Origin: CAIVVT01 sp052145115
Lineage (GTDB): Bacteria; Acidobacteriota; Terriglobia; Bryobacterales; Bryobacteraceae
Assembly (NCBI GenBank): GCA_052145115.1
Contig: JBKQPG010000025.1
Span: 103,050-167,049 of the forward strand
DNA: 64,000 nt
Direction: 5' to 3'
The notes under the pieces were generated by a model. That model made no database searches. It was not told the origin of the DNA and saw nothing but the letters and a program-made list of their open reading frames with translations. This document shows positions 16,554 through 26,293 of the stretch, one piece after another (positions within the stretch are counted from its first letter, which is position 1; each line of letters begins with the position of its first letter). A program made the translations under genes and the position numbers.

Positions 16554-18278
16554 ATGCTCTGGAGCCGTCTTTTCATTCCTACTTTACGAGAAGCCCCGGC
16601 GGAAGCCGAGGTCGTCAGCCATCAACTTCTGTTACGTGCGGGTTATGTCCGCCAGCTGGCCGCCGGCGTCTACAGCTACCTGTACCTGGCGCAGCGCGCG
16701 ATGCTGAAGATCACTCAAATCGTCCGTGAGGAGATGGACGCCATCGGCGCGCAGGAGTTCCATCTGCCGGCGCTGAACCCGGCCGAACTGTGGCAGGAGT
16801 CGGGCCGTTATGACGTGATGGGCGACAACCTGTTCAAGCTGAAGGACCGCTTCGGCCGCGCGTTGTGCCTGGCGATGACTCATGAAGAGGTGATGACCTC
16901 GATCGCCCGCGGCGAACTGCGCAGCTACAAGCAACTGCCCCAAATCTGGTACCAGATTCAGACCAAGTTTCGCGACGAGGTGCGCCCCAAATCGGGCCTG
17001 CTGCGCGTGCGCCAGTTCCTTATGAAGGACAGCTACTCCTTCGATCTCGCGCCGGCCGGGCTCGACGTCAGCTATGAGAAGCACCGCGTGGCCTATTGCC
17101 GCATCTTCGACCGCTGCGGCCTGGATTATCTGACCGTCGAGGCGCACTCCGGCGCAATGGGCGGCAGCCAGTCGCAGGAGTTCATGGTGGCGACGGATGC
17201 CGGCGAGGACTACGTGGCTTTCTGCCGCGAGACGGGCTATGCGGCGAATCTCGAAAAGGCTGTCTCCAGGGCCCAGCCGCCCGCCGCTCCAGATCCGCCG
17301 GGCGACCTGGCGCCGGAGGAAGTTCATACGCCCGGCCAGAAGACTATCGAGGATGTCGCGGCCTTTCTCGGCGTGCCGGCGACCGCGTTGATCAAGACCC
17401 TGGTCGTGGTGGGCGACGGCAAGCCGTGCGTGGCCCTGCTGCGGGGCGATCATCAACTCAGCGAGACCAAGTTCCAGACCGCGACCGGCTGCCTGGAGTT
17501 CCGTCCGGCGCGTGCGGAGGAGATCCGCGAGTGGTTCGGGGCCGACGCGGGCTCGCTCGGACCGGTGGGCTTGACGGGCCTGCCGGTGCTGGCCGACGAG
17601 TGCCTCCAGGGCCGTGTCAACATGATCTGCGGCGCCAATAAGAACGATTACCACCTGAGGAACGTCACGCCCGGCGTGGATTTCCAGTGCGCCTGGCACG
17701 ATCTGCGCCAGGTGGCTCCGGGCGACACTGAAGTCAACACGGGTCTGCCGCTGGAGATCAGGAAGATGGTCGAGATCGGCCACATCTTCAAGCTCGGATA
17801 CAAGTACTCCCACTCCATGGGCCTGAATGTGCTGAACCAGGACGGAGTCGAAACGCCCGTCATCATGGGCAGCTACGGCATCGGCATCGAGCGCATCCTG
17901 TGCGCCGCCATCGAGCTCTACGCCGATAAGGACGGCATGTCGCTGCCGCCGGCCATCGCGCCGTTCGAGGTCGTGGTGACGCCCATCAAGTACAGCGACG
18001 CTGCTTTGCGGGCCGGTGCGGACCGGCTCTACGCCGGGCTGCAGGCGGCCGGTGTCGACGTGCTTTACGACGACCGCGATCTGAGCCCCGGCGTTAAGTT
18101 CAAGGACGCCGACCTGACCGGCATTCCCTATCGCATCAACGTGGGCAAGAAACTGCCCCTGGGGCTGGTGGAAATCGTGGATCGGCGCACTCACCAGGTG
18201 AGGGAAGTGCCCGTCGCTGAAGCGCCCGCCTGGATTGCGGAGCAGGTGCGCGCGGCCAAGAACTGCGCCAAACCATGA
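16554..18278 (+). CDS. proS: Prolyl-tRNA synthetase (bacterial type)
   Basis: 574 residues, the bacterial form with an editing insertion. The class II catalytic core begins with MLWSRLFIPTLREAPAEAEV and LLRAGYVRQLAAGVYSYL. Motif 2 is visible in FRDEVRPKSGLLRVRQFLMKDSYSF and motif 3 in GSYGIGIERILCAAIE (about residue 440). Between them (about 225-385) lies the YbaK-like domain that hydrolyses mischarged Ala-tRNA-Pro. The C-terminal anticodon-binding domain starts near FEVVVTPIKYSD and contains DVLYDDRDLSPGVKFKDADL. Its stop overlaps the start of the downstream aminotransferase-like gene (ATGA), indicating co-translation. Confidence 0.97.
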   Translation: MLWSRLFIPTLREAPAEAEVVSHQLLLRAGYVRQLAAGVYSYLYLAQRAMLKITQIVREEMDAIGAQEFHLPALNPAELWQESGRYDVMGDNLFKLKDRFGRALCLAMTHEEVMTSIARGELRSYKQLPQIWYQIQTKFRDEVRPKSGLLRVRQFLMKDSYSFDLAPAGLDVSYEKHRVAYCRIFDRCGLDYLTVEAHSGAMGGSQSQEFMVATDAGEDYVAFCRETGYAANLEKAVSRAQPPAAPDPPGDLAPEEVHTPGQKTIEDVAAFLGVPATALIKTLVVVGDGKPCVALLRGDHQLSETKFQTATGCLEFRPARAEEIREWFGADAGSLGPVGLTGLPVLADECLQGRVNMICGANKNDYHLRNVTPGVDFQCAWHDLRQVAPGDTEVNTGLPLEIRKMVEIGHIFKLGYKYSHSMGLNVLNQDGVETPVIMGSYGIGIERILCAAIELYADKDGMSLPPAIAPFEVVVTPIKYSDAALRAGADRLYAGLQAAGVDVLYDDRDLSPGVKFKDADLTGIPYRINVGKKLPLGLVEIVDRRTHQVREVPVAEAPAWIAEQVRAAKNCAKP

Positions 18279-19432
18279 CCGCGGATCGCACCGCGACGCC
18301 GCGGCCGGATTGGGAAGCGCCGCAGCCCAGTTGGGCTTCGATCCGCGAGGAGTTCCCGTCTCTGGCCAGTTGGACGTTTCTCAATACCGCAACCTTCGGC
18401 CAATTGCCCCGGCGCGCCGAGGAGGCGATCGCGCGTCATCTGACCCGCCGCCGCGACAACGCCTGCTCGGACTTTCTGTCCTGGTTTGGCGAACACGACG
18501 AATTGCGCGCCCGGCTGGCTCAATTCATCTCTGCCACGCCTGCCGAGATCGCCTTCCTGCCGAACTCCTCCTGGGCCCTCGGCCACCTGCTCACCGGACT
18601 GGACTGGCGTGCGGGCGACGAGGCGCTCACGGCGGAGAGTGAGTTCCCCAATCATCTTTATGCCGTGGAACACCTGGCCCGGCGCGGCGTGCGCGCGGTG
18701 CGCTGCCCCTACGACGAAGTGCTTGCGGCGCTCACTCCGCGCACGCGCCTGGTCCTGCTGAGCACCGCAAATTACAGCACCGGCTACCGCGCCCCGGTGG
18801 CGGAACTGGCGGCCGAGTTTCGCAAACGCGGCATTTTGTTTTATCTCGACGCCACGCAAAGCCTGGGCGCGCTGCGCCTCAACTTCCAGGAGATCCAACC
18901 CGACCTGCTGGCGGTGAATTGCTACAAGTGGATGCTGGCCCCCAACGGCGCCGCATTCATGGCCGTCGCGCCGGCGCTGCGCCAGCGGCTGGAGCCGCTC
19001 TCCATCGGCTGGCGCAGCCATCGCGACTGGCGCAGCGTCGACTGGCTGCATGAGGGCCCGCCGGAACTCGTCGACAGCGCCGAAAAGTACGAAGCGGGCA
19101 TGCTCGCCTCGCTACCGCTGTATGCTCTGGCGGCCAGTCTCGACCTGATGTTCGAAGCGGGCCCCGCGCGCATCGAGGAGCGTGTCCTGGGCCTGGCGCA
19201 GGACGTTCGCACCCGCATCCGCGCCCTTGGCGGCGAGCCTCTGCCGTACGACAACACGGCCATCGTCGCGGCGCGTTTCCCAGGCCATGACGCCTCCGAA
19301 CTGGCCGCGCGACTGAAACAGCAGCGCGTGCTGGTCTCCGCGCGCCACGGTCTGCTGCGCGTCTCCACGCACTTTTATAACAACGAAGCCGACCTCGACC
19401 GTTTCACTGAGACTCTTTCGAAGCTTCTCTAG
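18275..19432 (+). CDS. Class V aminotransferase-fold PLP enzyme
   Basis: 385 residues. Fold type I PLP protein of the cysteine desulfurase/kynureninase/isopenicillin-N-epimerase group. NTATFGQLPRRAEEAI lies near the start; the PLP Asp is in FYLDATQSLGAL; the Schiff-base Lys is K218 in NCYKWMLAPNG; and GLLRVSTHFYNNEADLDRF ends the protein. The cysteine desulfurase catalytic Cys loop is not present, so aminotransferase or epimerase-like chemistry is more likely; the substrate is not predictable. It overlaps proS by 4 bp, so the pair is co-translated, but I see no functional reason for the pairing. Confidence 0.88.
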   Translation: MTADRTATPRPDWEAPQPSWASIREEFPSLASWTFLNTATFGQLPRRAEEAIARHLTRRRDNACSDFLSWFGEHDELRARLAQFISATPAEIAFLPNSSWALGHLLTGLDWRAGDEALTAESEFPNHLYAVEHLARRGVRAVRCPYDEVLAALTPRTRLVLLSTANYSTGYRAPVAELAAEFRKRGILFYLDATQSLGALRLNFQEIQPDLLAVNCYKWMLAPNGAAFMAVAPALRQRLEPLSIGWRSHRDWRSVDWLHEGPPELVDSAEKYEAGMLASLPLYALAASLDLMFEAGPARIEERVLGLAQDVRTRIRALGGEPLPYDNTAIVAARFPGHDASELAARLKQQRVLVSARHGLLRVSTHFYNNEADLDRFTETLSKLL

Positions 19433-19555
19433 CATGCGCCGGATGCCCGCGCGACCACCGGTCCATCTTGTTCGCTGCGCCGGGCCGGCGCCCGCCGCTC
19501 GGGCGTAGACGATCGTCGAAACGCGCACCACTTGCTTGGGCGGTTCTTCCAGGAC

Positions 19556-21706
19556 TCAGTTGCCAGTCCCGATCTTCTCACCGCGTTTCAGCGTGCGGTC
19601 GAAGAACTCCGCCGTGGCGGCGTAGCAGCGCACCCAACTCCTCCACATCAGAAATCCGTGGATCTCATCCGGCAGGATCAGTTGTTCGAAAGGGACGTGA
19701 TGCTCGCGCAACCGCTGCACCAGGTCCACGGTTTGGCTGAACGGCACATTGCGATCATCGTCGCCGTGAATCAGCAGCACCGGCGACCTCCAGGTTTGGA
19801 CATACGCGTCCGGCGACGACTCCCACGCCAGTTTCGCGGCTGCCTCCGCATCCGGCGGGCGCAGCGCCAGGTTGCCGAACCATGGCCGCTCCGTGAGGAA
19901 GACGCTCCAGTCGTGCACCCCGTGGAAATCCACGCCAGCTTTGAACAGGTCCGAATCGCGCGCCAGGCCCATGGCGGTCAGGAACCCGCCATACGAACCG
20001 CCCCACAACCCAATCTTGCGGGCATCGACTCCCGGCAGCGATTGCACGTACCGTCCCGCGGACACAACGTCCTTGTACTCCGCCGCCCCGCGCCAGCAGG
20101 AGTCGGGCGCTTCACGAAACGCGCGCCCGTACATGACGCCGAGCCGGTAGTTCACGGACAGAACGGCGTATCCGCGGCTGGCCAGGTATTCATTCTCGGA
20201 GTAAGCGTTGTGGTAGTAATCCATGTAATGAAAGCCCAGCATCATCTGCCGGATCGGCCCGCCGTGCATGAAAACTAACCCTGGAACCTTTCCGCCCGCG
20301 CCGCGCGGCAAGAATAGCTGGCCGTGGACTGTGATACCGTCCGCGCTGCGGAAAACCACCTGCCGGGGCGCAACCAGCGCGGCCGAAGGAAAATCTTCCG
20401 GCAGCGCCTCACGGGCGATCATCTCGCGTCCTCGCGCGCTGATCACATACGGCATGGCAGGCGATGTCGCCGTCGATCCGAGACAGACAACGCTCTGACC
20501 GTCGCCGGTCTCGACCGGAGACCATTCCATCGTCTCGCCGCGGGTGAGGGCCCGCTGCGCAGCGCCGCCGTCCACCGGGACGCGCCATAGGTGCCGGCGG
20601 TCCACGTCGTCCTGATTCGAGGAGTAGATAATCGACGCCCGGTCCGCACTGAGCGTGACGTGCTCCACATCGAACTCGCCGGGGGTGAGCAGCACGGCCG
20701 CGCCTCCCGGAGCGATTGAATACAAGTGATTGCGCCCATCCTGCTCCGACGCGAACACGACTCGTCCATTCGCCGCGCAGTTCAGCGCCGCGTCCTCAGT
20801 CAGCCCGGGCAGAGAGTCCTCAAGCCTGCCGCCGCTGCGCCACAGCAACCGGCCCACGCCCGTGGCGGCATCGGCGATCCAGATCGACCATGGCACAGGG
20901 CGCACCGGAATCAGCGGCAGCTTCATTTCCTCTCCGGGCGTCCGCACGAAGACGATCCATTTGCCGTCCGGCGACCAGCGCGGCATCGTATCCCGGTCCA
21001 CGCTCGGCGCCAGGTAGCGGATCGAGGCGCCATCGAAGTCGTAGATCGCCACCAGGCTGTGCACGCCACGATCGCTGACGAACGCAATGTGCTTGCCGTC
21101 CGGCGACCACTTCGGTTGAACTGCGGTGCCGCGCACAGCGGCCAGTTCCTTGACCCGCTGTTTCCCGTCCACGCTGGCCAGCCACAACTTCTTTTTCGCG
21201 GACCACACCGCCCACCGGCCGTCGGGTGAAACCTGGATGTCCTCGCAATCCTCCTCCGGGCAACCCATCTCACCCAGCGGGCGCGGCTGTGCGTCTTTGG
21301 CCTCGAGATCCAGCGCGAAAACCTGCTGCCTGGCGCCCTTCGTCCAGCTCTCCGGATTGGCGCTCTCCTGCGCTCCATTCAATTCGCTTCCCAGCGTGTA
21401 CAGTACAATTTTGCCATCGGAAGTCAGCCGCAGGCTGGCGATGGGCTGGCCGTCATCGGCGGTGTAATGGGTCACCTGGCGGGCGGTGTGAACGAAGTCC
21501 GGGCCGTCCGCCACCCACACGTTGCGCACTCCCTTTGCTTCGAACACCCAGGCAACGCGGCTGCCCTGCGAAGCGGCCGTCAGGCCGCTTGGAAAGGGTG
21601 AACTCATGACCTGCTCCAGGGTGAACGGCGCTTGCGCCGCCACGACCGCCGCGGAGCCCAGGAGCACAGCGCAGACCATGTGGAACCGAAGTGGGGCGAA
21701 TGTCAT
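19556..21706 (-). CDS. Secreted S9 family (prolyl oligopeptidase-like) peptidase
   Basis: 716 residues from the ATG at 21706, the start that gives a signal peptide (TFAPLRFHMVCAVLLGSAAV, then VAAQ). The N-terminal half is a WD40-like propeller with TolB-type blades such as WSPDGKHIAFVSDRG and RWSPDGKWIVFVRTPGE. The C-terminal alpha/beta hydrolase has the triad S571 (GGSYGGF), D651 (HGDDDRNVP) and H683 (EIHGFL). It resembles dipeptidyl-peptidase/acylaminoacyl peptidases and should cleave short peptides in the periplasm or outside. Many Acidobacteriota encode several such enzymes for protein scavenging. It is monocistronic and divergent from rplM. Confidence 0.93.
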   Translation of the reverse strand: MTFAPLRFHMVCAVLLGSAAVVAAQAPFTLEQVMSSPFPSGLTAASQGSRVAWVFEAKGVRNVWVADGPDFVHTARQVTHYTADDGQPIASLRLTSDGKIVLYTLGSELNGAQESANPESWTKGARQQVFALDLEAKDAQPRPLGEMGCPEEDCEDIQVSPDGRWAVWSAKKKLWLASVDGKQRVKELAAVRGTAVQPKWSPDGKHIAFVSDRGVHSLVAIYDFDGASIRYLAPSVDRDTMPRWSPDGKWIVFVRTPGEEMKLPLIPVRPVPWSIWIADAATGVGRLLWRSGGRLEDSLPGLTEDAALNCAANGRVVFASEQDGRNHLYSIAPGGAAVLLTPGEFDVEHVTLSADRASIIYSSNQDDVDRRHLWRVPVDGGAAQRALTRGETMEWSPVETGDGQSVVCLGSTATSPAMPYVISARGREMIAREALPEDFPSAALVAPRQVVFRSADGITVHGQLFLPRGAGGKVPGLVFMHGGPIRQMMLGFHYMDYYHNAYSENEYLASRGYAVLSVNYRLGVMYGRAFREAPDSCWRGAAEYKDVVSAGRYVQSLPGVDARKIGLWGGSYGGFLTAMGLARDSDLFKAGVDFHGVHDWSVFLTERPWFGNLALRPPDAEAAAKLAWESSPDAYVQTWRSPVLLIHGDDDRNVPFSQTVDLVQRLREHHVPFEQLILPDEIHGFLMWRSWVRCYAATAEFFDRTLKRGEKIGTGN

Positions 21707-21966
21707 AGGGTTATGATACGCATACCTCCAGTGGGCCGTGCCTGCAGGTCTTGTTCGCCTGCTTGGGCTGCGGAAACCCATCCCGACGCCGAATCCCGCC
21801 CCGGCTTGCCCTCACGGGCCGCTGGTATGGCATACTAAAGATTGCGTGTTTCCTGACGGCCGCGCCTTGGGCGCGCCTGGCTCGCGGACTCCCCGCGGTT
21901 TGACTCCTGTCGCGCGCCGTTCGTAGCATGGAAGTTTGTGAGAATTCGCACGGAGAACGTCTGTCT

Positions 21967-22407
21967 ATGAAGACCGTATTTCCGTCCAAGAGCAAGATTG
22001 AGCGGTCCTGGTTTGTTCTGGATGCCAGCACCGCGCCACTTGGACGGCTTGCTTCGCAAGCGGCTCGCATCCTGATGGGTAAGAACAAGCCCATCTTCAC
22101 CCCGTTTTTGGATACCGGTGACCACGTGATCGTCGTGAACGCCGATCGGGCGGTCCTGACCGGCAACAAGGAAAACCAGAAGGTATACCACCGTCACTCC
22201 GGTTATCCCGGCGGCCTGAGAGTGGACAAGGCGACGGAAGTCCGCGCCGTCCGCCCGGTGCGCCTGGTGGAAGAGGCGATCCGCGGAATGCTGCCCAAGA
22301 CCAAGCTGGGCAAACAGATGTACCGCAAGCTGAAGGTGTACGCCGGCGATAAGCATCCGCACGACGCCCAGCAGCCCCAGACCCTGGCCGCGACATCGGC
22401 CCGCTGA
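21967..22407 (+). CDS. rplM: 50S ribosomal protein L13
   Basis: 146 residues from the ATG at 21967; an in-frame ATG at 21928 would add 13 residues not seen in L13. Family features: WFVLDASTAPLGRLASQAARILMGK, the GDHVIVVNADRAVLTGNKENQK core, and AIRGMLPKTKLGKQMYRKLKVYAGDKHPH. L13 is an early 23S rRNA-binding protein of the large subunit. It forms the usual two-gene operon with rpsI, 30 bp downstream. L13/S9 operons are often autoregulated by L13 at the leader, but nothing in this leader shows it directly. Confidence 0.96.
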   Translation: MKTVFPSKSKIERSWFVLDASTAPLGRLASQAARILMGKNKPIFTPFLDTGDHVIVVNADRAVLTGNKENQKVYHRHSGYPGGLRVDKATEVRAVRPVRLVEEAIRGMLPKTKLGKQMYRKLKVYAGDKHPHDAQQPQTLAATSAR

Positions 22408-22437
22408 CGGCGCCGTGGAAATGACTAAGGAATAGGA

Positions 22438-22830
22438 ATGGCTTTGATCCAACATCTGGCGACTGGCCGGCGCAAGCAGGCGACGGCGCGGGTTTTTTTG
22501 CGGCCCGGCACGGGCAAAATCACGGTCAACGGCAGGCCCATGGAGGAGCACTTCACCACCTACACGTCGAAGAGCATCGTCCGCCAGGCCTTGCTGGCGA
22601 CTGAAACCGCCGACAAGTTTGACGTCATGGTCAATACCCAGGGCGGCGGCCTCACCGGCCAGGCCGGTGCGGTGCGTCTCGGTGTGAGCCGCGCCCTCGT
22701 CGAGTTCAACCCGGAATTGCGCGGTAAGCTGAAGAGCCTGGGCTACCTGACGCGCGATCCACGCGAGCACGAGCGCAAGAAGTACGGCCAGGCTGGCGCA
22801 CGCGCCCGCTTCCAGTTCTCCAAGCGCTAG
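22438..22830 (+). CDS. rpsI: 30S ribosomal protein S9
   Basis: 130 residues, normal length. Starts with ATGRRKQATARVFLRPGTG, contains TVNGRPMEEHF and GGGLTGQAGAVRLGVSRAL, and ends with the characteristic basic tail ERKKYGQAGARARFQFSKR whose last residues reach the P-site tRNA. AAGGA precedes the ATG. Second gene of the rplM-rpsI operon. A 150-bp spacer to rpsB follows; no clear terminator is seen in it. Confidence 0.97.
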   Translation: MALIQHLATGRRKQATARVFLRPGTGKITVNGRPMEEHFTTYTSKSIVRQALLATETADKFDVMVNTQGGGLTGQAGAVRLGVSRALVEFNPELRGKLKSLGYLTRDPREHERKKYGQAGARARFQFSKR

Positions 22831-22980
22831 CGGTTCCGGTTGCTGCGTGTTTTGGGCCCGCCGCCCTCTCCCGCCGTTGCATCCCGATTGGGACCGCCGG
22901 CGGACCTCCTGGGGCGGCTGGCCTCGTATCCACCTCGGGTCAGCGAAAGCGCCCCTAAATCAAATGATTAAGGAGATCAC

Positions 22981-23865
22981 TTGCCGTCCATTTCAATGAA
23001 AGAACTGCTCGAAGCCGGCGTTCACTTCGGGCACCAGACCAAGCGCTGGAATCCCAAGATGAAGGAATACATCTTCGGAGAACGGAACGGAATCTACATC
23101 ATCGATTTACAGAAGACCCTGAAACTGTTCAAGGACGCCATGCGCTTCGTTGGCGAACAGGCCGCCCAGGGCAAAACCGTGATGTTTGTCGGCACCAAAC
23201 GCCAGGCCCAGGAGGCCGTCGCCGAAGAGGCCGCGCGCTGCGGCATGTTCTATGTGAACAACCGCTGGCTGGGCGGTCTGCTCACCAATTTCGTCACGGT
23301 GAGGCAGTCGCTCAAGCGGCTGAAGGAACTCGATGAGCTGTTCGCCGACGAGACGGGCGGCCGCGAGCGCCGCACCAAGAAAGAACTGATCGGCCTCGAG
23401 CGCGAGCGCGGCAAGCTGATGCAGAACCTGGCCGGCATCAAGAACATGACCGACCTGCCCGACCTGATCTTCGTGATCGACTCCAACAAGGAATCGATCG
23501 CCGTGAAGGAAGCCGGCAAGCTCGGCATCCCAGTCGTCGCCGTCGTGGATACCAATTGCGATCCGGACGAGGTCACCTGGCCGATTCCAGGCAACGACGA
23601 CGCCCTGCGCGCCATCCGTCTGTTCACCAACAAGATCGCCGACGCAGTGGTGGAAGGGCGCGCGCTGGCCAGCGAACAGGACTTCGTGCCTAAGGAAGTG
23701 GTGGTCACCGAAGAGGGTCCCGTGGAGGACATGTCGCAGTTCGCGCACTACGTCGACCCGCGGCTCAATGAGGATGTGCTCACCGAGGGCATCTCCGACA
23801 TCGACCTGCCGTCCATGTCACTGCCGAAAGGCCTCAAGGATGCCGAGGCCCCGACCGAGAATTAG
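22981..23865 (+). CDS. rpsB: 30S ribosomal protein S2 (TTG start)
   Basis: 294 residues. The start is TTG at 22981: AAGGAG lies 6 nt upstream and the protein then begins MPSISMKELLEAGVHFGHQTKRWNPKMKEYIF, the exact S2 N-terminus; no ATG is in place before it (an ATG five codons later would cut the conserved start). Other family motifs: TVMFVGTKRQAQEAV, NNRWLGGLLTNFVTV and GIPVVAVVDTNCDP. The C-terminal about 50 residues are acidic and longer than in E. coli. S2 is a 30S protein needed for S1 binding. It is followed by tsf, as in most bacteria, and an rpsB-tsf-pyrH-frr transcription unit is likely. Confidence 0.96.
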   Translation: MPSISMKELLEAGVHFGHQTKRWNPKMKEYIFGERNGIYIIDLQKTLKLFKDAMRFVGEQAAQGKTVMFVGTKRQAQEAVAEEAARCGMFYVNNRWLGGLLTNFVTVRQSLKRLKELDELFADETGGRERRTKKELIGLERERGKLMQNLAGIKNMTDLPDLIFVIDSNKESIAVKEAGKLGIPVVAVVDTNCDPDEVTWPIPGNDDALRAIRLFTNKIADAVVEGRALASEQDFVPKEVVVTEEGPVEDMSQFAHYVDPRLNEDVLTEGISDIDLPSMSLPKGLKDAEAPTEN

Positions 23866-23997
23866 TTGTTGTCATCATTGGACTCCCTTCGCGGCGTCCC
23901 TTTTCGCACGGTCGCCTGAGACCGGCGGCCGAGCCGTGTGGATGGCGAGTTACACATTCTTCATAGAACCGAGTTTCTTCACGTAAAGGAATCATCC

Positions 23998-24903
23998 ATG
24001 GCAGAGATCAGTGCGCAGCTTGTCAAGCAGCTCCGGGAGAAGACCGGAGCTGGAATGATGGAGTGCAAAAGCGCTCTCGTGGAAGCCAAAGGCGACCTGG
24101 GCGAAGCGGAGGTGGTGCTGCGCAAGCGCGGCTTGGCCAGCGCCGCCAAGAAGGCCGCCCGCAGCACGCGGCAGGGCCTGATCGGCGTGCAGATCGCCGC
24201 CGATGGCAAGGCCGGCGTGCTGATCGAAGTGAATTGCGAGTCCGACTTCGTGGCCCGCACCGAGGAGTTTCAGCAGATGGTCGCCAACCTGGGTAAACAG
24301 GTCCTGGCCGATCCTCCCGCTTCGGTCGCGGCGCTGAAGGCCTCGCTCTACGCCGCCGACCCGAGCTTTACGGTCGAGGCGCTGCTCAAGGCCAAGATCG
24401 CCAAGGTCGGCGAAAACATGAACATCGCCCGTTTCGCGCGCCATGCGGCCGCGGGCGTGCTCGGCAGCTATGTTCACCCCGGCTCCCAACTGGCGGTACT
24501 GGTGGACCTGAACTGCGGCCAGCCGGAAACGGCCGCCAGGGATGGCTTTAAGGAAGTCCTGCACGACATCGCCATGCAAGTGGCGGCAGCCGATCCGAAG
24601 TTCCTGCGACGCGAGGATGTCACCACCGAATTCCTGGCCAAGGAGCGTGAGATTCAGCGCGCCCGGGCGCTGGCCGAAGGCAAGCCCGAGAAGATCGTCG
24701 ACAAGGTGATCGAAGGCCGCATGGCGAAGTTCTACGAAGAGGTTTGCCTGCTCGATCAGCCCTTCATCAAGGACAACGCGATCAGTATCACCCAGTACGT
24801 CGCCGCCCGGGCCAAGGATCTGGGCGACACGCTGACGGTGGCGGGGTTCCTGCGCTTTAAAGTGGGTGAAATCGCCGCCGCCGAGGAAGCCGCGGCCTGG
24901 TGA
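23998..24903 (+). CDS. tsf: Elongation factor Ts
   Basis: 301 residues from the ATG at 23998, after AAAGGA at 7 nt; a longer frame from 23938 adds 20 unrelated residues. EF-Ts exchanges GDP for GTP on EF-Tu. The UBA-like start reads SAQLVKQLREKTGAGMMECK, followed by the TDF-like loop in IEVNCESDFVARTEEFQ. Two core dimerisation-like subdomains follow, with MNIARFARH in the middle. Overall length and order match the family. It lies 132 bp after rpsB and 12 bp before pyrH. Confidence 0.97.
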   Translation: MAEISAQLVKQLREKTGAGMMECKSALVEAKGDLGEAEVVLRKRGLASAAKKAARSTRQGLIGVQIAADGKAGVLIEVNCESDFVARTEEFQQMVANLGKQVLADPPASVAALKASLYAADPSFTVEALLKAKIAKVGENMNIARFARHAAAGVLGSYVHPGSQLAVLVDLNCGQPETAARDGFKEVLHDIAMQVAAADPKFLRREDVTTEFLAKEREIQRARALAEGKPEKIVDKVIEGRMAKFYEEVCLLDQPFIKDNAISITQYVAARAKDLGDTLTVAGFLRFKVGEIAAAEEAAAW

Positions 24904-24915
24904 GGAGGCCTGCCC

Positions 24916-25647
24916 ATGCCCGAAGTTGAGCCTGCCACGGCGCCGCGCTACAAGCGCATCCTGCTGAAACTGAGTGGCGAGGTGCTGGCTGGAGGAGCGG
25001 GCTTCGGCATCGACGCCGAACGCGTGCGCTCCTTGTCCGAGGAGATCGCCGAAGTGGCCCGCCTGGGCGTGCAGTTGGGTCTGGTGATCGGCGCCGGGAA
25101 CTTCTTCCGGGGCGTCGCCGCCGCGGCCAGCCAGATGGACCGTGTCACCGCCGACAACATGGGCATGCTGGCGACCATCATCAACTGCCTGGCGCTGCAG
25201 GACGCTCTGGAAAAGCAGGGCATCCCCACGCGCGTCATGACCGCCATCCAGATGAACCAGGTGGCCGAGCCCTACATCCGCCGCCGCGCCATCCGGCATC
25301 TCGAAAAAGGCCGGATCGTCGTCTTCGGCGGCGGCACCTCCAATCCCTATTTCTCCACCGATTCGGCGGGCAGCCTGCGGGCCCTCGAGATCCAGGCCGA
25401 CCTGCTCGCCAAGGCCACCAGCGTGGACGGCGTCTATGACCGCGACCCCAAAAAGCACGCCGACGCAATCCGATACGAAGAAATCAGTTACAGTGAGGTT
25501 CTGGCGCGCAATCTGGCCGTCATGGACGCCTCGGCGGTCGCCATGTGCCGGGACAACAAGCTCCCGATCCGCGTCTTCGACCTGACCCGCCGTGGCAATA
25601 TAATGCGATTGTCGATGGGCGAACCCGTCGGCACTGTGATTCACTGA
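24916..25647 (+). CDS. pyrH: UMP kinase
   Basis: 243 residues. Phosphorylates UMP to UDP for pyrimidine nucleotide supply; an amino-acid-kinase-fold hexamer regulated by GTP and UTP in bacteria. Motifs: YKRILLKLSGEVL (phosphate-binding Lys), VIGAGNFFRG, ADNMGMLATIINCLALQDAL, VVFGGGTSNPYFSTDSAG, and DGVYDRDPKKH near the ATP site. GAGGAGG before the ATG is a strong ribosome binding site. Located between tsf and frr in the standard order. Confidence 0.97.
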   Translation: MPEVEPATAPRYKRILLKLSGEVLAGGAGFGIDAERVRSLSEEIAEVARLGVQLGLVIGAGNFFRGVAAAASQMDRVTADNMGMLATIINCLALQDALEKQGIPTRVMTAIQMNQVAEPYIRRRAIRHLEKGRIVVFGGGTSNPYFSTDSAGSLRALEIQADLLAKATSVDGVYDRDPKKHADAIRYEEISYSEVLARNLAVMDASAVAMCRDNKLPIRVFDLTRRGNIMRLSMGEPVGTVIH

Positions 25648-25676
25648 TTAACTTCAGATGACGGAAGGATAAACGG

Positions 25677-26279
25677 ATGAAACCTGAACAGCACGGCGCG
25701 GCGCCCTCCGGCCATCCCCAATCCCTGAAGGACATTGAGAGTACGGCCCGGCAACGCATGGAGAAGGTCATCGCGGCCTTGCAGCACGAGATGTCCACCC
25801 TGCGCACCGGACGCGCATCCATCAACCTGTTTGACGGGATTCAGGTGGAGGCCTACGGCTCCTTGATGCCGATCAACCACGTGGCTACCCTGCACGTGCC
25901 CGAGCCTTCCCTGGTCACCATCCAGCCCTACGACGTTTCGCAGATCGGCCACATCGAGAAGGCGATCCGTGCCTCGGACCTCGGCTTGAACCCCAGCAAC
26001 GACGGCAAACTGATCCGTGTCCCCATCCCGGTGCTGACCGAGGAGCGGCGCAAGGAGCTGGTGAAGCACCTGCACCATGCCGCCGAGGAGCATCGCATCC
26101 AGGTTCGCAACGTGCGCCGCGACGCCAACGAAAGTGTTAAAAAGCTGTTGAAGGACAAGACCATCAGCGAGGACGACGAGCGCCGCGCGGTCGACGAGAC
26201 GCAGAAGCTGACCGACTCCTACATCGCCAAGATCGACCAACTCGCGAAAGGGAAAGAAAAAGAGATCATGCAGGTCTGA
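25677..26279 (+). CDS. frr: Ribosome recycling factor
   Basis: 200 residues, about 15 longer at the N-terminus than the E. coli protein (185). RRF splits post-termination ribosomes together with EF-G. The domain 1 helix carries MEKVIAALQHEMSTLRTGRAS, domain 2 runs VEAYGSLMPINHVATLHVPEPSLVTIQPYD, and the return helix has EERRKELVKHLHHAAEEHRIQVRNVRRDANE. The N-terminal extra (EQHGAAPSGHPQSL) is low-complexity and of unknown purpose; a start at the internal Met (residue 28) would destroy helix 1. AAGGAT precedes the ATG. Last gene of the rpsB-tsf-pyrH-frr series. Confidence 0.97.
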   Translation: MKPEQHGAAPSGHPQSLKDIESTARQRMEKVIAALQHEMSTLRTGRASINLFDGIQVEAYGSLMPINHVATLHVPEPSLVTIQPYDVSQIGHIEKAIRASDLGLNPSNDGKLIRVPIPVLTEERRKELVKHLHHAAEEHRIQVRNVRRDANESVKKLLKDKTISEDDERRAVDETQKLTDSYIAKIDQLAKGKEKEIMQV

Positions 26280-26293
26280 CGGCGCTGCGCTTC

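Noticed and set aside
19433..19555. Possible small gene or tRNA between the aminotransferase-like gene and the S9 peptidase gene
   Set aside because: No cloverleaf, no ribosome binding site, and only 123 bp between convergent stops.
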